A DNA stretch of 26,852 nt from JAICKM01 sp035693165 (GTDB taxonomy: Bacteria; Chloroflexota; Chloroflexia; QHBQ01; JAICKM01), in NCBI GenBank assembly GCA_035693165.1, contig DASSGZ010000727.1:1-26852 (forward strand), read 5' to 3'. Made by a program: the position numbers and the translations under genes. This document shows, piece after piece, positions 20,689 to 26,852 of this stretch; the first letter of the stretch is position 1; the number at the start of each line of letters is the position of its first letter. Below the pieces are notes generated by a model. That model did no database searches, was not told where the DNA came from, and saw nothing but the letters and a program-made list of their open reading frames with translations.

Positions 20689-21990
20689 ATGGCGACTCCC
20701 GCCTCCCCCACCGGCGCCGCCCACCGGCTGCCCATCTTCGCCCTGCTGATCGCGAACGCGGTGTCCCTGGTCGGCAGCACGCTGACGAGCATCGCCGTGC
20801 CCTGGTTCGTGCTGCTGACCACCGGCAGCGCCGCCAAGACCGGGCTGACCGCGTTTTTCTCGCTGCTGCCGCTGGTGCTCGGCGGCTTCTTCGGCGGCGC
20901 GCTGGTCGACCGCCTGGGCTTCAAGCGCACCAGCGTCGGCGCCGACCTCTTGAGCGGGCTGGCCGTGGCGGCGATCCCGCTGCTCTATGCGACCGGCCAC
21001 CTGCCCTTCTGGGCGCTGCTGATCCTGGTCTTCGTGCGCAACCTGTTCGACATCCCCGGCGGCACGGCCCGCCAGAGCATGATCCCCGACCTGGCGCGCG
21101 GCGCCGGCATGGACCTGGGGCGGGCCAACGCCTCGGTCGAGTCGATCCGGCGCTTCGCGACCTTGCTGGGGCCGCCGCTGGCCGGGGTGCTGATCGCCGC
21201 CGCCGGCCAGAGCAACGTGCTCTATCTCGACGCCGCGTCGTTCCTGGTCTCCGCCACCGTCGTCGGCCTGATGGTGCCCGCGCTGCGCCGTGAACGCAGC
21301 GGCCCGGCCCACTACCTGACCGACCTGCGCGAGGGCCTGCGCTTCCTGCGCGCCGACCGGTTGGTGGTGGCGCTGATCGCCGTCCTGGCGCTGACCAACG
21401 TGCTGCTCAACCCGCTGTTCATCGTCATCCTGCCGGTCTACGCCAACGTCACCTCGGGCAGCGCGCTGAACCTGGGCCTGATGATCGGGGCGTTCGGCGG
21501 GGGCACGCTGGCGGGCGCGATCCTCTTCGGCGTGCTGGGCCCGCGGCTGCCGCGCCGCGCCCTGCTCACGGGCGGCCTGCTGGTCACGGGGCTGCCGCTC
21601 TGGATGCTAAGCACCCTGCCGCCGCTGCCCATCACCGCCGCCGGGCTGGCCGTGATGGGCCTGGCGCTGGGGCCGCTCGGCCCGCTGGCGCTGACCGTGC
21701 TGGGTGAGCGCACGCCGGACGCCCTGCGCGGGCGCGTCTTCGGTGCCTTCGGCACGCTGGCGAACATGTGGATCCCGCTGGGTGTGCTGGCGACCGGCTA
21801 CCTGCTCGACGCCTTCGGCGCGCGCCCGATCATCCTGGGCCTGGCTGTGGTCTACCTGGTCTTCAGCCTCAGCACGCTGTTCATCCCGGTCTTCCACCAG
21901 TTGGGCACGCCCGCGAGCCGCGACGACGCCCCTGGCCCGCCCGCGCCTGCCTCTAAAGAGGCACCGCCCGCGCTGCTGCCCGAAGGCTAA
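20689..21990 (+). CDS. MFS transporter (EntS-like exporter group)
   Basis: A 433-residue major facilitator protein with about 12 membrane helices. The motif between helices 2 and 3 reads GGALVDRLGFKRT, the family's conserved loop. IPDLARG and a second copy of the loop pattern in the C-terminal half (GERTPDALRGRVFGAFG) place it near the MFS_3 group, which contains the enterobactin exporter EntS and macrolide exporters. It probably exports a small molecule by proton antiport; the substrate is unknown. The start at 20689 has GGAG 6 nt upstream, and the promoter at 20506-20534 excludes the longer frame. The C-terminal 30 residues are Pro/Ala-rich and cytoplasmic. No regulator gene is adjacent except the divergent RsbR-like protein. 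Confidence 0.92.
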   Translation: MATPASPTGAAHRLPIFALLIANAVSLVGSTLTSIAVPWFVLLTTGSAAKTGLTAFFSLLPLVLGGFFGGALVDRLGFKRTSVGADLLSGLAVAAIPLLYATGHLPFWALLILVFVRNLFDIPGGTARQSMIPDLARGAGMDLGRANASVESIRRFATLLGPPLAGVLIAAAGQSNVLYLDAASFLVSATVVGLMVPALRRERSGPAHYLTDLREGLRFLRADRLVVALIAVLALTNVLLNPLFIVILPVYANVTSGSALNLGLMIGAFGGGTLAGAILFGVLGPRLPRRALLTGGLLVTGLPLWMLSTLPPLPITAAGLAVMGLALGPLGPLALTVLGERTPDALRGRVFGAFGTLANMWIPLGVLATGYLLDAFGARPIILGLAVVYLVFSLSTLFIPVFHQLGTPASRDDAPGPPAPASKEAPPALLPEG

Positions 21991-22088
21991 GACTCCGGCA
22001 GCCTGCCCGCGTGGTATACTGGGGCTGCAACAATACGGTATACAGGCGGGCGCCGGCGCCGGGCTGCCGTCCGCAGGGGGGCTAGACG

Positions 22089-22427
22089 ATGGACGATCTG
22101 AGCAGCATGAAATGCGTGGCCTGCCGGAAGGGCGAGCCGACCGTCACTGAGACCGAGATGGCGGCGCTGCGCCCGCAAATCCCGGACTGGCAGGTGGTCG
22201 AGCGCGAGGGCATCCCGCGCCTGGAGCGGGTGTTCTCGTTCCCCAACTTCGCGACGGCGCTGGCCTTCACCGACCGGGTAGGGGCGCTGGCCGAGGCCGA
22301 GGGCCACCACCCGGCGCTGCTGACCGAGTGGGGCCGCGTCACCGTCACCTGGTGGACGCACAAAATCGGCGGCCTGCACCGCAACGACTTCATCATGGCC
22401 GCCAAAACCGACCAACTGGCCGGGTAA
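22089..22427 (+). CDS. Pterin-4a-carbinolamine dehydratase
   Basis: A 112-residue enzyme of the PCD/DCoH family, which dehydrates 4a-hydroxytetrahydropterin and so recycles the cofactor of aromatic amino acid hydroxylases. The catalytic histidine region is EGHHPALLTEW (E71-H74) with VTWWTHKIGGLHRND and H91 later; these are the family signature. The N-terminal CVACRKGEP, with a Cys pair at 9 and 12, is common in bacterial members. The length is normal. The ATG at 22089 follows a GGGGGG tract. A TATACT at 22015-22020 may be its -10, but no -35 is clear. No aromatic hydroxylase gene is visible in the window. Two family D hairpins follow the stop. The call is secure. Confidence 0.95.
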   Translation: MDDLSSMKCVACRKGEPTVTETEMAALRPQIPDWQVVEREGIPRLERVFSFPNFATALAFTDRVGALAEAEGHHPALLTEWGRVTVTWWTHKIGGLHRNDFIMAAKTDQLAG

Positions 22428-22459
22428 GCCGCCCGCCCGGCCACGTCCTCCGATTACGC

Positions 22460-22535
22460 TGTAGGGGCCGGTTTCAAACCGGCCCGCGGCCCACGCTTGC
22501 CGTGTAGGGGCCGGTTTCAAACCGGCCCGCGGCCC
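22460..22535. repeat. Two direct copies of a 33-nt hairpin repeat, family D
   Basis: Identical 33-nt units at 22460-22492 and 22503-22535 are separated by 10 nt. Each begins tgtaggggccggtttc and folds as a perfect palindrome (gggccggttt / aaaccggccc). Related copies lie at 7562-7592 (inverted) and 13239-13266. They sit downstream of the dehydratase gene and may terminate it. The rest of the gap to 22703 shows no other feature. Confidence 0.9.
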
Positions 22536-22702
22536 GAATCACGGCTGGCGACCCACCGCGCGGGGCATTCGCCCGGCGGGAGAGGGGACAGGCGCCCCGG
22601 AATCTGCGGAAACTTCCGCGCGGCATACGGCACCTTTCGCCGCGCGGATCGGGTTTACTGGAGACAGGCCCGTAACCCACCCGCAGCAAGGAGGCGACCC
22701 CT

Positions 22703-23995
22703 GTGCCAACCGACCTGTCCTGTCCCGACATCCCGGCCCGGCGCGCCGGCGGCGTGCTTGCCGGTGCCGTCCTGTTCCCCGACCCGCCCGGCGCGCCGGT
22801 CGAGTGGCGGCGGGATGCCGACCGCTTTCCCGCGCCGCTGACGCCGATGTATTTCTCCACCTACGCCGCGCTGGAAGGCGAGGGCCGGCGCCGCGTGGCC
22901 GCCCTGTACGCCGACCCCGCGCTCGACCGCCCGCTGCGGCGCATCAACACCTATGCCTATGTGGGCAGCGTGCCCGCCGCGGCGCCGGAGGCGCAGGCGG
23001 CGCGCATGGCGGGCAGCCCGGTGCGCATCGCGGCCGTGCTCGACCGGTTGGACGAGTTATGGACGCACCGCTGGCAGCCCGAACTGGCGCATCACCTGGC
23101 CGTGTGGGATGGGGTTGACCTGGCGCGCGCCTCGCTGCCCGCGCTGATGGCCTACCTGGACGAGAGCCTGCGCCGGGGCGCGCGCCTGTGGGAACTGTAC
23201 TTTCTGCTGGAAGCGCCCGCACGGCTGGCGCTCGCCGCGTTTGCGCGGGCCTATGCCGCGCTGGGCGGCCCGCCCGATCCGCCCGCCGCGCAACGGCTGC
23301 CGGCGGGGGGCGACGATAAGGCGGCGGAGACGGAGCGTGCCCTGGCCGACCTGGGCCGGGAGGCGCGCGCTGCGCCGCCGGTGGCGGACATCCTGCTGGC
23401 CGGTGGTCCGGATGTCTGCGCACGGCTCGACGCCCTGCCCGCCGGGCGGGTCTTTCTGGGGTCGCTCGGGGCTTTCCTCTACACCTACGGGCGGCGCAGC
23501 CCCGGCTGGGACTGGGGCTACCCCGCCTGGATCGAGGATCCCGCGCCGGTGCTGGCCGCGCTGCGCGCCGAACTGGCGGCGCCCGCCCGCGATCGGGTCG
23601 CCGAACACGCGGCCCAGGCCGCCAAACGGGAGCGCGCGCTGGCCGCAGTGCGCGAGCGGGCGCGGCACGCGCCGGCTGCCGTGGCGGCAGAGTTCGCGTG
23701 CGCCTTGCCGCCGGCCTGCGCCGCCCGCCGCATCCGTGAGGACGCCCGCTTCTATGTTGCCCTGACCGGCATGTACCGCGTGCGCCGGGTGATCCTGGAA
23801 TGCGGGCGGCTGCTCCAGGCGGCGGGCCTGCTCGGCGCCGCCGGCGATGTCTTCGCCCTGACGCTGGACGAACTGCGCGCCACGGCCCAGGCGCGCCCGC
23901 CCACCGACCTGCGCGTGCTGGCCGCGCTCCGCCAGGCCGAAATGGCCCACTGGGCCGCCCAGATACCCCGCCCGCTGGTGGAGAGCGCCGGGTAG
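22703..23995 (+). CDS. PEP-synthase/Rph-like central domain protein, C-terminally shortened
   Basis: A 430-residue protein related to the middle, substrate-binding region of PEP-utilising enzymes such as PEP synthase and rifampicin phosphotransferase. The landmarks I recall are all present: DRFPAPLTPMYF, RRINTYAYVGS, LDELWTHRWQPEL, YPAWIEDPAPVL, RRVILECGRLL and DVFALTLDEL. There is no ATP-grasp domain before it, and no phosphohistidine swivelling domain after DEL, where related proteins continue for over 100 residues. It could bind a substrate without phosphoryl transfer, partner another protein, or be a truncated gene. The GTG start at 22703 has AAGGAGG 8 nt upstream. A single-arm family A repeat begins shortly after the stop. 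The homology is moderately sure; the function is unknown. Confidence 0.65.
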   Translation: MPTDLSCPDIPARRAGGVLAGAVLFPDPPGAPVEWRRDADRFPAPLTPMYFSTYAALEGEGRRRVAALYADPALDRPLRRINTYAYVGSVPAAAPEAQAARMAGSPVRIAAVLDRLDELWTHRWQPELAHHLAVWDGVDLARASLPALMAYLDESLRRGARLWELYFLLEAPARLALAAFARAYAALGGPPDPPAAQRLPAGGDDKAAETERALADLGREARAAPPVADILLAGGPDVCARLDALPAGRVFLGSLGAFLYTYGRRSPGWDWGYPAWIEDPAPVLAALRAELAAPARDRVAEHAAQAAKRERALAAVRERARHAPAAVAAEFACALPPACAARRIREDARFYVALTGMYRVRRVILECGRLLQAAGLLGAAGDVFALTLDELRATAQARPPTDLRVLAALRQAEMAHWAAQIPRPLVESAG

Positions 23996-24009
23996 CGTGC
24001 GATTCTTTC

Positions 24010-24032
24010 CGGTCCTCTGCGTCTCTGCGGTG
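24010..24032. repeat. Single-arm family A repeat variant
   Basis: cggtcctctgcgtctctgcg followed by gtga resembles the right arm of the 441-560 element with several changes. It begins 15 nt after the stop of the shortened PEP-utilising-like gene. A possible -10 for the next gene, TATACT, lies at 24076-24081. Confidence 0.45.
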
Positions 24033-24129
24033 AGGACGAACCTGTGGCCGGGGTGCCTATTCCGCTGGACTCTGCTATACTGGACGGGGTGGGCGGAGGA
24101 AGCACCTGAGCAAAGGGGATGGGTGAGCG

Positions 24130-24915
24130 ATGGAGGCACAGCACCAGCGCGCGATTGCCCGTGTGACCGCGCATTTTCGCGATGACCCGCGCTTTCCGGC
24201 GATGCTGATCGGCGGGTCGGTGGCCAAGGGGCGGGCGCGACCCGACTCCGATGTCGATATTATGCTGGTGGCGACCGACGAGGAGTATGCCCACCGCCAC
24301 GCCGCCGGGGATACGCTCTACTTTACGCGTGAGTTTACCGACTACCCGGAAGGCTATGTGGACGGCAAAATCCTCAGCCTGGGGTTTTTGCGCGAGGCGG
24401 CGGACCGGGGCAGCGAGCCGACCCGCGCCGCGTTTGTGGGCGCGTGGGTGGCCTACTCGCGGCTGCCGGAGGTGGCCGACCTGCTGGCGCGCATCCCCGT
24501 ATACCCCGAGCACGAGCAGGCGGCGAAGATCGCCGGGTTCTATACGCAGATGGTGGTGAACCACTGGTACATCGGCGAGGCCGGGCGCCACGGCAATCGC
24601 TATCTGCTGACCCACGCGGCGGCGGATCTGGTGCTGTTCGGGGGCCGGCTGATCCTGGCCCACAACAAGATCCTCTATCCCTTCCACAAATGGTTCATGT
24701 ACGAACTCGCGCACGCGCCGGAGCAGCCCGCGGACCTGATCGCGCAGGCGGATAGCGTGTTGCGCGACCCCACGAAGGACACCGCCCGGCGGTTCTACGA
24801 GTCCGTCACCGGCTTCCGCGACTGGGGCATGACCGAGCACGACGCCTTCCGCCGCTGGACCGAGGATTATGAGTGGGCCTGGCGGACGGCCCGCCCGCCC
24901 CTGGCCGACTGGTAA
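24130..24915 (+). CDS. Nucleotidyltransferase-fold protein, 261 aa
   Basis: A 261-residue protein with an N-terminal nucleotidyltransferase domain: IGGSVAKGRARPDSDVDIML (from residue 27), with G29-S30 and the metal-binding pair D41/D43. A third acid may be D79 in GYVDGKILSL. The C-terminal 160 residues are helical and rich in aromatic residues (YPFHKWFMYELAHAPEQPAD) and resemble the substrate-recognition half of kanamycin-type or MNT-like enzymes. Such proteins transfer an NMP to a small molecule, RNA or protein; the target is unknown. All catalytic residues appear present, so it is probably active. AAAGGGG 10 nt upstream supports the ATG. It is soluble and has no HEPN toxin gene next to it. 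Confidence 0.82.
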   Translation: MEAQHQRAIARVTAHFRDDPRFPAMLIGGSVAKGRARPDSDVDIMLVATDEEYAHRHAAGDTLYFTREFTDYPEGYVDGKILSLGFLREAADRGSEPTRAAFVGAWVAYSRLPEVADLLARIPVYPEHEQAAKIAGFYTQMVVNHWYIGEAGRHGNRYLLTHAAADLVLFGGRLILAHNKILYPFHKWFMYELAHAPEQPADLIAQADSVLRDPTKDTARRFYESVTGFRDWGMTEHDAFRRWTEDYEWAWRTARPPLADW

Positions 24916-25020
24916 GCCCGCCCCGGCCCGCTGGCACGCCACTTGCCCCGGTGCAGCATAGCGAACTAACGCCTGCCCGGCCTGCCGCGTGGGACCGGGG
25001 CATCGCGCAAGGAGGCACCG

Positions 25021-25221
25021 ATGGCGGAGAAGGACAAGCAAGACCAGGCGCCGGAGTACGAGAAGAGCCACAAGCCCGGCGGCACCGAGACGCTGGAGGC
25101 CGGGAGCGGCCAGAGCGGCCAGACGCCCACGCAGCCCGGCCAGGGCACGGCGGGCGGCAGCGGCGGCCAGGGTGGCGGCAGCCAGGGCGGCGGCGGCCAG
25201 GGCAACCTCAAGGGCGGCTGA
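25021..25221 (+). CDS. Gly/Gln-rich small protein, 66 aa
   Basis: A short, almost certainly disordered protein: a charged N-terminus (MAEKDKQDQAPEYEKSHKPG) and a C-terminal half made mostly of Gly, Gln and Ser. There is no fold, signal peptide or membrane segment. AAGGAGG lies 6 nt before the ATG, one of the strongest ribosome binding sites here, so translation is likely. Its composition resembles small stress or desiccation-related hydrophilic proteins, but this is an impression, not a family match. It follows the nucleotidyltransferase gene by 105 nt and converges on the acyl-CoA ligase gene across a family A hairpin. Confidence 0.65.
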   Translation: MAEKDKQDQAPEYEKSHKPGGTETLEAGSGQSGQTPTQPGQGTAGGSGGQGGGSQGGGGQGNLKGG

Positions 25222-25228
25222 TTTTTTT

Positions 25229-25303
25229 CACCGCCAAGACGCGAAGGATGCGAAGAATACGATTGATGTGAAGAACCTTCGCGTCCTTCGTTCCTTCGCG
25301 GTG
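25229..25303. repeat. Family A inverted repeat at a convergent junction
   Basis: The left arm (caccgccaagacgcgaagga..., 25229-25255) pairs imperfectly with the right arm (cttcgcgtccttcgttcctt..., 25277-25303). A run of seven T precedes the left arm. It is a 75-bp, more diverged relative of the element at 441-560 and lies between the stops at 25221 and 25307, so it may terminate both genes. Confidence 0.8.
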
Positions 25304-25306
25304 CGC

Positions 25307-26852
25307 TTATGACCGGCCGGCCGGGCGCGCGGCGTCCTGTTGTTGCAGGGCTGCCAGGACCTCGTGCTTTTTCACCTTCAGCGTGTGGGTGCGCGGGAAG
25401 TCGGGGTCCGGCCAGACGGTGACGCCGCGGATGCGCTGGTGGGGCGCCAGTTGCTCGTTGGCCTGGCGGATGATCGCGTCGGAGGCCGGGGCTTCCGGGT
25501 CGAGCAACAGCACGGCGTGGACCTGCGGTCCCTGCGCCGACGGCAGTCCCACCACCGCCGCGTCCTTCACGCCGGGGATCGCGCGCAGGATCTCCTCGAT
25601 GTCCTGCGGGTAGACGTTCTGCCCGCTGCCGAGCACGATCAGGTCTTTCTTACGTCCCTGCAGATGGAGGTAGCCCTGGGCGTCGAACCGGCCCAGGTCG
25701 CCCGTCTTGTACCAGCCGTCCACAGTAAACGCGGCGCGGGTAGCGTCCTCGTTCTGCCAGTAGCCCGCGAACACGTTCGGCCCCTTCACCAGCACCTCGC
25801 CGTCGTCCGCGATCTTGACCTGCACGCCCGGCACCGGTTTGCCCACCGCCTCGCGGTTGTAGTTCTTCAGGGTGACGATGCTGATGGCCGGGGCGGTCTC
25901 CGTCGTGCCGTAGCCTTGCAGCACGGGGATGCCGATCAGTTCCCACTTGCGGATGAGGTCCGGGGCCAGGGGCGCGCCACCCGACATCAGGAACTCCATG
26001 CGCCCGCCCAGCCGGTTATAGATCTCGCGGAACAGCAGGCGGCGCAGGCGCACAGGCAGGAAGCGGGCGATCTTCTGGCCGCGCTCCCAGGTGGCCGTCT
26101 TACCCTGTTTGGCGATCTCGCGCTCGATCGACGCCATGATCAACTGCAGCGCCTGGGGCACCAGCAGCGTGGTGGTCACGCCCTGCTCCTGGAAGGCGCG
26201 CAGCAGCGTGGCCGGTTGGAAGTTGCCCAGGTAATAGATGCTTGCGCCCCGCTTGAGCGGCACCAGCAAGCCGATGGTTTGCTCCAGCATGTGGCTCAGC
26301 GGGAGGATGGATAGCACCTTATATTGCGGGTAGTTGGGCACCAGTTGGTCGATGCCCGCGACGTTGGACATGACGTTGGCGTGGGTAAGGATCACGCCCT
26401 TGGGGGTGCCGGTGGTGCCGGAGGTGAACATCAATTCCAGGATGTCGCCCGGTTGGACGGCGCTCACATCCACGGTGGGCGCGCCCTCGGTGAGCGCGGC
26501 CAGGTCGTCGAGCAGCGCCACGGGCGCGGGAGACTTCCACTGGCCGCGCGTGGCCGGGGCCAGCAGCGCGATTCTGGGATCGGTCTGGCTCACGACGCGC
26601 TCCACGAAGTCGGGGCTGCTGCGCATGTCGATGGGCACGGCCACGGCGCCCAGGCGGGCCACGCCAAAAAAGGCTGCCACCCACGCGGGCGCGCTGGGTG
26701 CCCAGAGGACGACCTGGTCGCCTTTGCTCACGCCACGGGCTTCGAGCCAGGCGGCGATGCGATTGGCCTGCTCCCAGAGCCGGTTGTAGCTCCAGGTCTC
26801 CAGCGTGGCGCCTGGCTGGTACAGCAGGGCCGGGCGCTCGCCGTAGCGCGCG
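25307..26852 (-). CDS. AMP-forming acyl-CoA synthetase (fatty acid-CoA ligase), 5' end outside window
   Basis: At least 515 residues of an ANL-superfamily adenylate-forming enzyme; the start lies beyond the window. It activates a carboxylic acid with ATP and transfers it to coenzyme A. The P-loop motif TSGTTGTPKG is at about 26396-26425. Further motifs are YGTTETAPAIS, YKTGDLG with the catalytic Asp, the hinge RKKDLIVLGSGQNVYPQDIE, and the C-terminal PRTHTLKVKK with the acylation lysine. RVVSQTDPRIALLAPA-type spacing and the long central region favour a long-chain fatty acid substrate, but this is not proven. It reads towards the Gly/Gln-rich gene and ends at the family A hairpin. Class membership is very secure. 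Confidence 0.95.
   Translation of the reverse strand, partial: ARYGERPALLYQPGATLETWSYNRLWEQANRIAAWLEARGVSKGDQVVLWAPSAPAWVAAFFGVARLGAVAVPIDMRSSPDFVERVVSQTDPRIALLAPATRGQWKSPAPVALLDDLAALTEGAPTVDVSAVQPGDILELMFTSGTTGTPKGVILTHANVMSNVAGIDQLVPNYPQYKVLSILPLSHMLEQTIGLLVPLKRGASIYYLGNFQPATLLRAFQEQGVTTTLLVPQALQLIMASIEREIAKQGKTATWERGQKIARFLPVRLRRLLFREIYNRLGGRMEFLMSGGAPLAPDLIRKWELIGIPVLQGYGTTETAPAISIVTLKNYNREAVGKPVPGVQVKIADDGEVLVKGPNVFAGYWQNEDATRAAFTVDGWYKTGDLGRFDAQGYLHLQGRKKDLIVLGSGQNVYPQDIEEILRAIPGVKDAAVVGLPSAQGPQVHAVLLLDPEAPASDAIIRQANEQLAPHQRIRGVTVWPDPDFPRTHTLKVKKHEVLAALQQQDAARPAGRS

Noticed and set aside
22460..22535. Possible CRISPR array
   Set aside because: Only two units, a 10-nt spacer, fully palindromic units and related copies elsewhere; no cas genes.
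24130..24915. MNT/HEPN toxin-antitoxin system
   Set aside because: The nucleotidyltransferase has its own helical C-terminal half and there is no adjacent HEPN gene; its length exceeds typical MNT antitoxins.

Overview
The window is GC-rich (roughly 70% by eye) bacterial chromosome. Several features suggest a member of the Chloroflexota, probably class Chloroflexia: the protein families present, a PEP-utilising-like protein, HD-GYP/LuxR and signalling-ATPase proteins, and above all many short palindromic intergenic repeats of types I associate with that phylum. This assignment is inference. No rRNA, tRNA, CRISPR array or transposase was seen.

Layout. 1-424 is the 3' end of rpoB; rpoC does not follow it. 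667-3597 encodes a large ArnT/PMT-like membrane glycosyltransferase with C-terminal PA14-like modules. 3684-5433 (minus) holds two small proteins and an NAD-dependent epimerase. 5434-5951 and 7530-8020 are gene-free and filled with palindromic repeats; they flank a tandem HD-GYP/LuxR regulator (5952-7529). 8021-8245 encodes a small protein with a paralogue at 12244-12477. 8429-13096 is a minus-strand block: DinB-TPR protein, ECF sigma factor, a four-gene run (uncharacterised CxxC protein, YbaK-like deacylase, PaaI-like thioesterase, DUF4180), the second small paralogue, and a Bcp peroxiredoxin. 13434-15968 is a CtpE-like P-type ATPase with an unusual PNGL membrane motif, closed by a clear hairpin terminator. 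16050-17520 is a low-GC island with two apparently secreted proteins of unknown function, the first lacking a credible start. 17729-19786 is a P-loop ATPase with a C-terminal helix-turn-helix, behind a good sigma-70 promoter. 19904-20350 (minus) is an RsbR N-terminal-like sensor, divergent from an MFS exporter (20689-21990). Then come pterin-4a-carbinolamine dehydratase, a PEP-utilising-like protein lacking its phosphohistidine domain, a nucleotidyltransferase-fold protein and a 66-residue Gly/Gln-rich protein. The window ends inside a minus-strand fatty acyl-CoA ligase.

How it works together. Most genes are independent units of metabolism or stress response, not one pathway. Regulatory proteins are frequent (HD-GYP/LuxR, ECF sigma, RsbR-like, ATPase-HTH). 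The most unexplained material is the small-protein paralogue pair with structured leaders, the low-GC secreted pair, and four families of hairpin repeats that sit at gene ends and convergent junctions.
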